In this document: in pieces, positions 14,337 through 22,203 of the stretch
How the letters are laid out: every line of letters begins with the position of its first letter
Numbering within the stretch: position 1 is the first letter of the stretch
DNA from: Planctomycetota bacterium
Lineage (GTDB): Bacteria > Planctomycetota > UBA1135 > UBA2386
NCBI GenBank assembly: GCA_020849665.1
Contig: JADLFX010000060.1
Span: 62,001-126,000 of the forward strand
Direction of reading: 5' to 3'
Length of the DNA: 64,000 bases
Translations under genes and position numbers: made by a program
Notes under the pieces: generated by a model
Database searches by the model: none
The model's input: the letters and a program-made list of their open reading frames with translations, nothing else
Told to the model about the DNA's origin: nothing

Positions 14337-15214
14337 GTCTGCCTGGGCTCGTTGGGGTTGAGGGTCTCGATGTCGCGCACCACGACGTCACGCAGTTCTG
14401 GACCGAAGCGGGTGGTGAGTTCGCGCAGCAGCTCGATGCGTTCGCCGTTGCGCAGTCCGCGCGCCCACCAGCCGCTCGCGCCGCGCTGGAAGCCGTTCTC
14501 CGCCAGCCACGACTCGGGTCCGGGTCCCGCGGTGAGGATCTCGAGCCGGCCGCCGGCGTTGCCGCGCAGGTACTCGTTGGCCGGGCCGCGGAAGCGGACC
14601 CGGCCCTCGTTCAGGACCACGACGCTGTCCACGAGGTGGCGGATCTCCTCCAGGCGGTGCGAGCAGAGGATCACGGTGGGGCGCTCGCCGAGGGCCTCGA
14701 CCAGGTCGAAGAAGTTCTGGCGGGCGCGCGGGTCGAGACTGGCCGTCGGCTCGTCGAGCACCAGGAGCGCCGGGCGGCTCGCGAGGGCCAGGGCGATGAG
14801 CAGCTTCTGCCGCATGCCGCCAGAGAGGTTGCGGAACGGCCGGTCGGCGACCGCGGCGAGGTCCAGCTCCAACGCCCGGCACGGCGCCGCGATCGCCTCC
14901 GGCGCGAGGCAGCGCAGCGCCGCCACGGCCGTCACGATCTCGCGCACCGGCGCACCCAGGCGCGGGGCGATCTGCGGCACGTAGGCGATGCGCGATGCGA
15001 GGCTGGGGCGGTCGACCAGCGGGTCGAGTCCGTCCAGCGCGACGGTCCCCTCGTACGCCAGCATGCCCATCAGCACGCGCGTGAGCGTCGACTTGCCCGA
15101 GCCGTTGGGGCCGATCAGGGCCGTGCGGGTGCCCGACTCCAGCGTCAGGTCGACCTCGGCGAGGGCGCGGACCCCGCCGAAGCGCTTGGTCAGCCCGTGG
15201 ATCTCAACGCGCAT
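14333..15214 (-). CDS. nosF: NosF-type ABC transporter ATPase
   Basis: A 293-residue ABC ATPase that powers the NosDFY maturation complex. Walker A is G35-PNGSGK-S42, the Q-loop segment AYVPQIAPRLG, the signature LSGGMRQKL, Walker B LLVLDEPTASLD and the H-loop ILCSHR. The C-terminal 70 residues after the ATPase core form a small accessory domain. The ATG at 15214 is chosen because the ATPase fold begins at once (VEIHGLTKRFGG). It overlaps the nosD 3' end by 11 nt and nosL by 4 nt. Confidence 0.92.
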   Translation of the reverse strand: MRVEIHGLTKRFGGVRALAEVDLTLESGTRTALIGPNGSGKSTLTRVLMGMLAYEGTVALDGLDPLVDRPSLASRIAYVPQIAPRLGAPVREIVTAVAALRCLAPEAIAAPCRALELDLAAVADRPFRNLSGGMRQKLLIALALASRPALLVLDEPTASLDPRARQNFFDLVEALGERPTVILCSHRLEEIRHLVDSVVVLNEGRVRFRGPANEYLRGNAGGRLEILTAGPGPESWLAENGFQRGASGWWARGLRNGERIELLRELTTRFGPELRDVVVRDIETLNPNEPRQT

Positions 15215-16529
15215 GGCTCGGCTCCTGCGCCGGGCGGACCCGCGGCTGCGCATCGATCAGGAGGGTCTTGGGGCGGAAGATCGGCATGACCTTGCCGGTC
15301 AGGTCGACGAGGAAGAGCGTCGGCGTGCCGTGGAAGAACGCGAGCTCGGGGTACTTGCTGGTGAGTTGTCCGGACAGGCTGCGGACCTCGTACGGCAGGT
15401 CGCCGACGCCGTCGCCGTCCAGGTCGTAGCCCTGGTAGTCGTCCCACGCGTTGCCGATCCACTCGGCCTCGCGGGCGTCGGTCCCGCCGTCGACGCGGAC
15501 CTGGTTCTGGTTGTCCCGGAACGAGTTGTCGGCGAACCGGTTGCGCGCCGCGCCGCCGTGGAACGAGACCGCCGTCTCGCTCAGGCGGATCAGGTTGGCC
15601 TCGATCCGGTTGTGTTCCGCGCGGTCCAGGGGCGAGGTGTCCACGAACACCCCGATGGTGTTCGCGAGGAGGCGGTTCTTCTCGATCACGAGGTTGCCCG
15701 ATTCCTTGAGCCCGATGCCGATCCCGGCGGCCCCGGAGCAACGCGAGATCAGGTTGCCGCGCAGCTGCACGTCGTGGCTGTACATCACGAACACGCCGAC
15801 GACGTTGCCGACGTAGTGGTTGCCTTCGACGAGATTCTGGCGGCTGTACATGAAGTGCGTGCCGTAGCGGCCGCCGAACACCGTGTTGCGCAGGAGCCGC
15901 GCACGGTCCGAGTACCAGACCACCATGTCGCGTCCGTCGTGGACGACGTTGGCTTCGATGACGCAGTCCTTGGTCTCCCAGAGCCGGATGGTGTCGCCGC
16001 GCAGCCCCATGGCCGGATCGCCGGTGCCGCGCACGTCGTTGCCGCGCAGGACGGCGCGCTGCGCCTTCTCCACCAGGATCCCGAAGAGCGCCTCGCGGAT
16101 GCCGACGCCCTCCACCAGGACGTCGTCGGCGCCCACGTGGATGGCGGCATCCAGGAGGTCGAAGCGTCCCCCACTGCCGTCCACGGTGAAGCCCATCAGC
16201 CGGGTGCCGCGCCCCTCGACCTTGATGGTGGTGCCTTCGCGACGGCTGGTGACCACCGCCTGCGCCGGCCCCCAGAGCGTGAGGTTCCTGGCGATCACGA
16301 TCGGTCCCTGGTGCGTGCCGGGCTCCAGCCAGAGCGTGGCTCCGTCACGTGCCGCATCGATCGCCGCCTGGAGGTCGGTGCCGGCGGGGACCGGCGTGCC
16401 GCCATCGGGCCGCGGCGGCGTGCTGCGCACGCCCCGCGCCGGCTCCGCGTCCTCCATGCGGCACGCGGCCAGTGCCAACGTGCACGCAAACAGGAGCTTG
16501 GCGCGGGGAGAGCGGATCATCGTGGTCAC
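15204..16529 (-). CDS. nosD: NosD, periplasmic beta-helix copper-maturation protein
   Basis: A 441-residue right-handed beta-helix protein that shuttles copper between NosL and NosZ as part of the NosDFY complex. The N-terminus is a lipoprotein-type signal with lipobox LAAC (about residues 20-23), rather than the plain Sec signal often seen. Repeats such as NRLLANTIGVFVDTS and NLIRLSETAVSFHG form the helix rungs. The segment WDDYQGYDLDGDGVGDLPY is a NosD hallmark. The GTG at 16529 is annotated; an ATG at 16520, three codons later, is an equally good start. A strong hairpin lies just upstream in the nosZ-nosD gap. Confidence 0.92.
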   Translation of the reverse strand: MTTMIRSPRAKLLFACTLALAACRMEDAEPARGVRSTPPRPDGGTPVPAGTDLQAAIDAARDGATLWLEPGTHQGPIVIARNLTLWGPAQAVVTSRREGTTIKVEGRGTRLMGFTVDGSGGRFDLLDAAIHVGADDVLVEGVGIREALFGILVEKAQRAVLRGNDVRGTGDPAMGLRGDTIRLWETKDCVIEANVVHDGRDMVVWYSDRARLLRNTVFGGRYGTHFMYSRQNLVEGNHYVGNVVGVFVMYSHDVQLRGNLISRCSGAAGIGIGLKESGNLVIEKNRLLANTIGVFVDTSPLDRAEHNRIEANLIRLSETAVSFHGGAARNRFADNSFRDNQNQVRVDGGTDAREAEWIGNAWDDYQGYDLDGDGVGDLPYEVRSLSGQLTSKYPELAFFHGTPTLFLVDLTGKVMPIFRPKTLLIDAQPRVRPAQEPSHAR

Positions 16530-16540
16530 CAGGTCAGGGT

Positions 16541-16576
16541 ACCGGTCCGCCCGCCCCTGTGGGCGGGCAGACCGGT
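16541..16576 (-). promoter_or_regulatory. Stable intercistronic hairpin between nosZ and nosD
   Basis: Positions 16541-16556 pair with 16576-16561 in a 16-bp stem with a four-nucleotide loop. The single imperfect position (16548/16569) is a G-U wobble on the minus strand and an A-C mismatch on the plus strand, so it acts in nos mRNA. It has no U-tract. It may stabilise the nosZ 3' end or attenuate read-through into nosDFLY. Confidence 0.55.
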
Positions 16577-16621
16577 GTGGGCGCGTTCGCGCCGGGGGCC
16601 GGGGGCCCCGTGCAGGCTAGC

Positions 16622-18586
16622 TCACTTGGTCGGTTCGACCAGGAGGTAGCCGGCCATCTCGAGGTGCAGGGCCGAGCAGAACTCGGTGCAGTAGAACGGG
16701 AACACGCCCGCGCGATCCGCCACGAAGCTCACGTCGCAGTGGCGGCCCGGCTCGATGCTCAGGTTGATGTTGTACGAGCCGACGGCGAACCCGTGCGTGG
16801 CGTCGTAGGCCTGCTCGACGCTGGTGATGTGCAGGTGCACCTTGTCACCCTGCTTCACCCGCACGATGTCCGGGGTGAAGTGGCTGCGCACGGCGGTCAT
16901 GTAGACGTGCACGCCGTCGTCCTTGCGCTCGATCCGTTCCTGCTTGGCCAGGGTGGCGTGCGGCGACTTCTCGTGGGTGATCGGGTTCAGTCCCACCGGG
17001 CTGTAGATGTCGATCGCCTTGATCTTGTCGGCCTTGATCATCTGGGCGTAGTGCGGCTCGCCCAGCGGGATCGGCATGTCGTAGAGCAGCTTCATCTCGG
17101 TGCCTGCCGAGAGGTCGATGAGCTGGAAGTTCTGGGGCAGCAGCGGCCCGACCTTGGAGAAGCGGTCGATCGCCCACTTGTTCATGCCGACCAGGAACCT
17201 GCCGTCCGGGCTCACGGTGTCGCCCTCGGCGGCCGTCAGGTGGCCGACGTTGTAGTGCATGGGGATCTTGTGCACGACCTTGAGATCCTTCAGCGACCAC
17301 TTGGCGATCACCGACTCGATGAACACCGACGTGTAGGCGTGGCCTGCGTTGTCGTAGACCGTGTGCAGGGGGCCGAGCCCGATCTCGCACTGGCCGCGGA
17401 TCGACTCCTTGAAGTCCAGGATCGGCACGCCGTACGGGTCCTTGCCGATGAACTTCTTGGCCTCGGTGAGGGCCTTGATCTTCTCGATCGAGTAGACGGT
17501 CGTGTGCGTGTCGAGCTTGCCGCCGACCACGATGTCCTTGCCGTCCGGAGTGACGTCCACGCCGTGCGGGCTCTTCGGCTCGGGCACGAAGTAGAGCACG
17601 CCCTCGGCCGCGGCCACGTCCAGGGGCAGCACCTTCATCCCGGCGATGGTCTTGGTCCTGCCGGCCTTCACCAGCTCCTCGGCCTTGCGCCAGTTGATGC
17701 AGTGCAGGTAGTCCATGTCGTTCTGCGACGCGCCCGATTCCAGGGCCGGCTTGCCTTCGAGGACGCCGCCGTAGGCTCGCTCGCTGTTGAGGCAGTTCAT
17801 GAAGGCCCAGCCGTCGCTGGCCAGCTTGCCCGAGTCCGCCAGGTCCTGCATGTAGGGGGGCAGTTCGATCGCGAAGGAGTTGGCCCGGTCGAGCAGGCCC
17901 TTGGCCCGGTCGAAGCGCCAGAAGATCGCGGCACCGCGGTACACGTCGTTGAACTGCTCGATCGGCGCGTAGCCGCCGCCGAGCGGTGCCGGGTACTGCG
18001 AGGTCTCGATCACGTACTCGGTGTTCGGCGTGACGAACGCCGCGCCGTGGTCGGACTGGATCAGCTCGGTGGTGACGATCTGCCGGGTCATGAAGTCCTT
18101 GAGGCTGACCACGGCCAGACGGGCGTTGGCCTTGTCGCCGACGAAGATGAACTCGCCGTCGTAGTCGCCCTTGGTCTCGCTGAGGGCGGGGTGGTGCATG
18201 TCGCCCCACTCCACGCGCTTGCCGAAGCGGTTGCCGCCGTCCAGCACGTCCTCGGTGGCTTCGTCGCCGTACGCGTAGCCCTGCCAGGGCTCCGGCGTGA
18301 ACACGCCGATGTACTTGAGGATGCGCATGCTGGGCACGCCGATCACGATCAGGTTCCCGCCGTGTCCGCCGGACGCGAAGATCAGGTACTCGTCGTGCTT
18401 GCCCGTGGGGGTGTAGGTCTTGAGCGCCGCGGTCACGTCGTCCTCGCTGAGGCCGCGTGCCTGCATGAGGCTGGCGAGGTCGGCGCCTCCGGTGCCGGGG
18501 GCCTGGCTGCCGCCGCAGGCGGCGAGGGTGAAGAGGCCGGCCAGGGCGAGGAATCGCGCTGGGTGCGAGACGGACTGGTTCTGCAT
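16622..18586 (-). CDS. nosZ: Nitrous oxide reductase, clade II (Sec/lipoprotein) type
   Basis: Reduces N2O to N2 at the tetranuclear CuZ site using electrons delivered to CuA. The 654-residue protein starts with a lipoprotein signal (lipobox L21-A-A-C24) and has no twin-arginine motif, the hallmark of clade II enzymes. CuZ ligands include D129-MHHP; other His-rich loops (HGVDVTPDG, MHYNVGH, LGEPHYAQ) follow in propeller order. The C-terminal cupredoxin domain carries the CuA site C633-TEF-C637-SAL-H641-LE-M644. GGAG lies 8 nt before the ATG. It is 36 nt downstream of the cytochrome c gene. Confidence 0.97.
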   Translation of the reverse strand: MQNQSVSHPARFLALAGLFTLAACGGSQAPGTGGADLASLMQARGLSEDDVTAALKTYTPTGKHDEYLIFASGGHGGNLIVIGVPSMRILKYIGVFTPEPWQGYAYGDEATEDVLDGGNRFGKRVEWGDMHHPALSETKGDYDGEFIFVGDKANARLAVVSLKDFMTRQIVTTELIQSDHGAAFVTPNTEYVIETSQYPAPLGGGYAPIEQFNDVYRGAAIFWRFDRAKGLLDRANSFAIELPPYMQDLADSGKLASDGWAFMNCLNSERAYGGVLEGKPALESGASQNDMDYLHCINWRKAEELVKAGRTKTIAGMKVLPLDVAAAEGVLYFVPEPKSPHGVDVTPDGKDIVVGGKLDTHTTVYSIEKIKALTEAKKFIGKDPYGVPILDFKESIRGQCEIGLGPLHTVYDNAGHAYTSVFIESVIAKWSLKDLKVVHKIPMHYNVGHLTAAEGDTVSPDGRFLVGMNKWAIDRFSKVGPLLPQNFQLIDLSAGTEMKLLYDMPIPLGEPHYAQMIKADKIKAIDIYSPVGLNPITHEKSPHATLAKQERIERKDDGVHVYMTAVRSHFTPDIVRVKQGDKVHLHITSVEQAYDATHGFAVGSYNINLSIEPGRHCDVSFVADRAGVFPFYCTEFCSALHLEMAGYLLVEPTK

Positions 18587-18622
18587 GTGTCGAACTCCGG
18601 GGAAGGGTCGAGGACTAGGCGG

Positions 18623-19057
18623 TCACTTGGCGAGGTTCCGGACGTGCTCCACCAAGGCATCCAGAACCTTCGGGGTGCCCTTCAATTGCGGCTGGGCCGG
18701 CATCATCGGACTCTTGCCGACGGCCACCCCGCCCATGGTGATCACGTTCCGGATGTGGTCGTCGCTGATGGTCTTCTGCCATTCCGCGTTGCTGAGGTCG
18801 CGCGGCTTGGGATCCAGGGCCGCGGAACCCGGGCCATCGCCCTTGCCCTGCATCCCGTGGCAGGTGAAGCAGATGGTCTCGAAGGTCTTCTTGGCTTCTG
18901 CGCGGTCGGCGGCACTGATCTTGGAGGCCGCGACGGGCTTCTTGGGCGCGCCGAGAGGCTGGGTGCCGCCGTCGTCGCCGCTGCAGGCGGCCACGCCGAT
19001 CAGGAAGCAGGAGGCAAGGACTACGAGGAGGGGTGCGGAGAGAGGATTCGGCTGCAT
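18623..19057 (-). CDS. Monoheme cytochrome c lipoprotein of the nos operon
   Basis: A 144-residue cytochrome c. The lipobox GVAAC predicts lipidation at C25. A disordered linker follows, then the heme motif C63-FT-C66-H67, with the axial Met in the KSPMMP segment (M118 or M119). It is the first gene of the operon, directly upstream of nosZ, and is the likely electron donor to CuA in place of a NosR-type route; no nosR is present. The ATG at 19057 is chosen as the Met just before the signal peptide. A further 17 codons upstream are open but arginine-rich. Confidence 0.9.
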   Translation of the reverse strand: MQPNPLSAPLLVVLASCFLIGVAACSGDDGGTQPLGAPKKPVAASKISAADRAEAKKTFETICFTCHGMQGKGDGPGSAALDPKPRDLSNAEWQKTISDDHIRNVITMGGVAVGKSPMMPAQPQLKGTPKVLDALVEHVRNLAK

Positions 19058-19091
19058 GATGCTTCGGTTGCGGGAGCGCCCTTGGCGCGGA

Positions 19092-19097
19092 TCTATA
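19092..19097 (-). promoter_or_regulatory. Possible -10 element of the nos operon
   Basis: The minus strand reads GCATATAGATCC, giving a TATAGA hexamer about 35 nt before the cytochrome c ATG. It is one of the few AT-rich spots in the region. No clear FNR or NnrR palindrome is visible, although AACATCTGTTGTT (19118-19130) is loosely symmetrical. Confidence 0.3.
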
Positions 19098-19306
19098 TGC
19101 GCCGACAACGGATCGGAACATCTGTTGTTTCACCCGTCGGGCGTTTCGGGTCCGCATGGCTGACGCCAACGGAAGGATTCCCAGGGAAGGGCCAGTGCAG
19201 CCCGCGGTACGGCCCATCCCGGCGTCTTGAAAGGAAGTGCGGCTGCCGGCGTTCGCAGCGGGACGGCGTCCCGCGCCCCAGCCCCAGCCCCCAGCCTGCC
19301 CGGCCC

Positions 19307-19567
19307 ATGCAGATCGACCCCCAACGTTCCGTGCCCGACCTCGTGGGCGAGATGCCCTGGGCGCGCTGGATCTTCGTCAGCTACGGCCTCGACGTCGCCG
19401 CCTGGGGTGTGTCGTTGGAGGTTGCCTGCGTGCGTGCCGGTGTGCCCCTGGCCACCGTACTGGTGGCGCTGGAGCAGGCGCACCCGGCCACGCCTCCCCG
19501 ATCCCCGCGCCGCACCTCCGTCCTGTCGGGGGTCCCCCGGTGGTCTGCGTTCTCGAACCTGCCATGA
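19307..19567 (+). CDS. DUF542/ScdA_N-like small protein without the cysteine pair
   Basis: An 86-residue protein. Residues 5-58 (SVPDLVGEMPWARWIFVSYGLD, then SLEVACVRAGVPLATVLVAL) match the ScdA_N (DUF542) domain that forms the N-terminus of RIC/YtfE iron-sulfur repair proteins. The usual Cys-Cys-Gly-Gly after GID is replaced by V30-A31-A32-W33-G34, so the redox cysteines are gone. The stop codon overlaps the hemerythrin start (ATGA), so the two halves of a normally fused protein are made as separate, coupled products. The gene is divergent from the nos operon. Confidence 0.7.
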   Translation: MQIDPQRSVPDLVGEMPWARWIFVSYGLDVAAWGVSLEVACVRAGVPLATVLVALEQAHPATPPRSPRRTSVLSGVPRWSAFSNLP

Positions 19568-20037
19568 AGCGCGATCCGCGCCTGCACGGCCTCTCGAACG
19601 ACCACCACACCGGCCTCCTCCTGGCCCAGCGGATCCGTACGGCATCTGCCAAGGGGGGCATCGACCAGGAGTTCGTCCGGCAGGTCGCGGGCGAGTTCCG
19701 GGCGCAGGTGGAGGTGCACTTCACGGTGGAGGAGCGCTGCCTGCTGCCCGCGCTCCGCGCCGTGGGGGAGGGCGCCCACGCCGACCGGCTGCAGCGGGAG
19801 CACGACCAGCTCTGCGCCCTGATCCACGAGGCCGAACGGGATCCGCAGAAGCTCGACGCGTTCGCGACCCTCCTGCACGACCACATCCGGCACGAGGAGC
19901 GCGAGGTGTTCCCGCTCGCCGAGGCCAGGTGTGCGCCGCAGGACCTGGACAGGATCGGCGTGGAGCGGCCGCACTTCCCCGCCAAGGGCACCAAGGGGGG
20001 GTCGGCGCAGGTCTCCTGGCAGGATCCGTTCGCGTAG
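19564..20037 (+). CDS. Hemerythrin HHE-domain protein (RIC-like C-terminal half)
   Basis: A 157-residue four-helix di-iron protein. Candidate ligands appear in order: H14/H15 (SNDHHTG), H52 with E56 (VHFTVEER), H80 (QREHDQL), and a H105/H107/H110 cluster with E114 (LHDHIRHEEREVF). This matches the hemerythrin-like domain of RIC/YtfE, which repairs nitrosylated or oxidised iron-sulfur centres. It starts inside the stop of the DUF542-like gene. With the nos operon adjacent, a role in nitrosative-stress repair is a reasonable inference. A general O2- or NO-binding function is the alternative. Confidence 0.82.
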   Translation: MKRDPRLHGLSNDHHTGLLLAQRIRTASAKGGIDQEFVRQVAGEFRAQVEVHFTVEERCLLPALRAVGEGAHADRLQREHDQLCALIHEAERDPQKLDAFATLLHDHIRHEEREVFPLAEARCAPQDLDRIGVERPHFPAKGTKGGSAQVSWQDPFA

Positions 20038-20088
20038 CGGCTCGGGGCGGTCGGCAGCCGTGTGTCCGCCGGCCTGCCGGGAGCCGGG

Positions 20089-20862
20089 TCACGCGCCGAG
20101 GATCGAGTACCCCGAATCGACGTAGATCACCTGCCCCGTGATGCCGCGGGACAGGTGCGAGAGCAGGAAGAGGGCCGTGTTGCCGACGTCCTCCTGGGTG
20201 ACGTTGCGGCGCAGGGGCGCCTTCTCGGCCATGCTCTGGTGCAGGGAGCTGAAGTCCGAGACGCCCATCGCGGAGAGCGTCTTGATGGGTCCGGCGGAGA
20301 TCGCGTTCACCCGGACTCCTCTGGGGCCCAGGTCGTTGGCGAGGTAGCGCACGCTCGACTCCAGCGCCGCCTTGGCCACGCCCATGACGTTGTAGTTCGG
20401 CACGACCTTCTCGGCGCCGTAGTAGCTGAGCGTGACCACGCCCGCCTCGCGGCCTTCCATCAGCGGCGCCGCGTGGCGGCACATCTCCACGAGCGAGTAG
20501 GCCGAGACCTGCTGGGCGATCGCGTAGCCCTCCCAGGAGGTGTTGACGAACTGGCCGCCGAGCTCCTCGCGCCTCGCGAAGGCGATGCAGTGCACCAGGG
20601 CGTCCACGTGCCCGAACTCCTTGGCGATGCCGGCGAAGTACGACTCGGTCTGGCCGGGAACGGTCACGTCGCAGGGCGCGACGTAGGCGGGTTGCGGCAG
20701 GTCTGCGACCAGCTTGCGCACGCCGTCCTCCATGCGCTCGTTCTGGTAGTTGAGCGCCAGCTTCGCGCCGTGGTCGGCCAGGGCCTGGGTGATGCCCCAA
20801 GCGATCGAGCGCTTGTTGGCCACGCCGAAGATCACCGCCACCTTGCCGTCCATCAGGCCCAT
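20089..20862 (-). CDS. fabI: Enoyl-[acyl-carrier-protein] reductase (NADH), FabI
   Basis: Catalyses the last reduction in each cycle of type II fatty acid synthesis. The 257-residue SDR protein has the FabI cofactor signature GVANKRSIAWGI (residues 13-24). The catalytic pair is Y157-x6-K164, with the second conserved Tyr at Y147. CDVTVPG and NAISAGPIKTLSAMGV are also typical. The ATG at 20862 has GGAG 7 nt upstream. The gene is monocistronic and convergent with the hemerythrin gene. Confidence 0.96.
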   Translation of the reverse strand: MGLMDGKVAVIFGVANKRSIAWGITQALADHGAKLALNYQNERMEDGVRKLVADLPQPAYVAPCDVTVPGQTESYFAGIAKEFGHVDALVHCIAFARREELGGQFVNTSWEGYAIAQQVSAYSLVEMCRHAAPLMEGREAGVVTLSYYGAEKVVPNYNVMGVAKAALESSVRYLANDLGPRGVRVNAISAGPIKTLSAMGVSDFSSLHQSMAEKAPLRRNVTQEDVGNTALFLLSHLSRGITGQVIYVDSGYSILGA

Positions 20863-20990
20863 GGTCTTGCTCCGTGCCGCCCCGGTTCCGGGGAGGCGCG
20901 GGAGGATACCCGCGGGGCGAGGGTGGTTCGAACCTGCGCGGCGGGCCGGGCGGGGATTGGGTCCGGCCCCTGGTTCGGGCACGCGAGCGC

Positions 20991-22040
20991 TCAGGGTCCG
21001 CGCCCGAGCCGCGCGAACGTCTTGCGGCTCGTGGTCGACCACGGGACCGTCTGGTCCTCGGGCAGGGCCTCGAGCAGGGGCGCGCGCGCCCGCGCCAGGC
21101 AGGTGGCGCCGTGGACGGTCAGCTCGATCCGGTGCCGGGTGATCGCGTGGCGGACCGTGGCCAGGACCGGTCCGAGCACCACCTGGAGTCCCAGCGCCGC
21201 GCGGAACGCCGCCGCCAGATCCGTGCCCTGCGCGTGGTCCTGGAGGATGCCGAGACCCGGCAGCTCGACCTGGCCCTCGTTGATCTCGCCCGCCGGGATC
21301 CGCCGTCCCAGGACCAGGCCCCCGCCGCGATCCACGAGGACCGCGTGGGTCCGGATCGCGATCGGCCGAGGCCGTGCCGCCCGTCGCGGGAGCTCGGCCT
21401 GCGCGTGGGTCCGTCGCGCCACGCAGTCCGCGGCGATGGGGCACTCGGCGCAGCGCGGGCCGCGCGGCAGGCACACCGTGGCGCCCAGTTCCATCAGCGC
21501 CTGGTTGAAGTCGCCGGCGCGGCCGCGATCCAGCCATGCCTCGACCGTGCCGCGCACCTGCGCGGCGCCCGCGCCGCGCTTGACGTCGCTCACGATTCCG
21601 CGGTGCCGGGCCACGACCCGCTCCACGTTGCCGTCGATCGCGGGCAACGCGTGGCCGAAGGCGATCGAGGCGATGGCGCCCTGTGTGTAGGCCCCGATCC
21701 CGGGCAGCTCCGCCAGTTGCCCGGGCGCGCGGGGCACCACGCCGCGATGCTCGGCCACCACGGCCTGCGCGCCGCGCTGGAGCAGTCGGGCGCGCCGGTA
21801 GTAGCCCAGGCCGCGCCAGGCCCGGAGCACGTCGTCCTCGCTCGCCCCCGCGAACGCTGCCGGTGTGGGGTAGCTGGCGAGGAAGCGCTCGAAATGGCCG
21901 CGCACGGCCTCCACGCGCGTCTGCTGCAGCATCACCTCGCTGACCCAGATGGCCCACGGGTCCTTGGTGCGGCGCCACGGGAGATCGCGTCGGGCGCGGT
22001 CGTACCAGTCCAGGAGCCGGGTGCGGATCAGGGGAGCCAT
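20991..22040 (-). CDS. mutY: Adenine DNA glycosylase MutY
   Basis: Removes adenine mispaired with 8-oxoguanine. In the 349-residue protein, SEVMLQQTRVEAV carries the catalytic E35. The helix-hairpin-helix ELPGIGAYTQGAIASIAFG is followed by D136 in AIDGNVERVVAR. The 4Fe-4S cluster cysteines are C190, C197, C200 and C206 (spacing 6-2-5). The C-terminal NUDIX-like 8-oxoG recognition domain is present (residues 230-349). The ATG at 22040 is chosen because the family domain begins at once; the open frame above it has no conserved features. Divergent from the helicase gene. Confidence 0.95.
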   Translation of the reverse strand: MAPLIRTRLLDWYDRARRDLPWRRTKDPWAIWVSEVMLQQTRVEAVRGHFERFLASYPTPAAFAGASEDDVLRAWRGLGYYRRARLLQRGAQAVVAEHRGVVPRAPGQLAELPGIGAYTQGAIASIAFGHALPAIDGNVERVVARHRGIVSDVKRGAGAAQVRGTVEAWLDRGRAGDFNQALMELGATVCLPRGPRCAECPIAADCVARRTHAQAELPRRAARPRPIAIRTHAVLVDRGGGLVLGRRIPAGEINEGQVELPGLGILQDHAQGTDLAAAFRAALGLQVVLGPVLATVRHAITRHRIELTVHGATCLARARAPLLEALPEDQTVPWSTTSRKTFARLGRGP

Positions 22041-22203
22041 CTGCAGCCGGGAGTGGAACGCGGGCAGGGGCGATGCGGCAAGGGTGGGAATCGGGAGCGA
22101 AACCGGCCCGCTCGTTCCACTCCAGTGGGCAGACGCATCCGCCCCGGCCGGACCCTCGGTCAGGCCGTTCCGGGCGCCCCGGCGAAGGACCTCGACCGGT
22201 TCC

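Noticed and set aside
20920-20950. GGTTCGAACC resembling a tRNA T-loop
   Set aside because: No acceptor, D or anticodon arms can be drawn around it; it is in the short gap between fabI and mutY.
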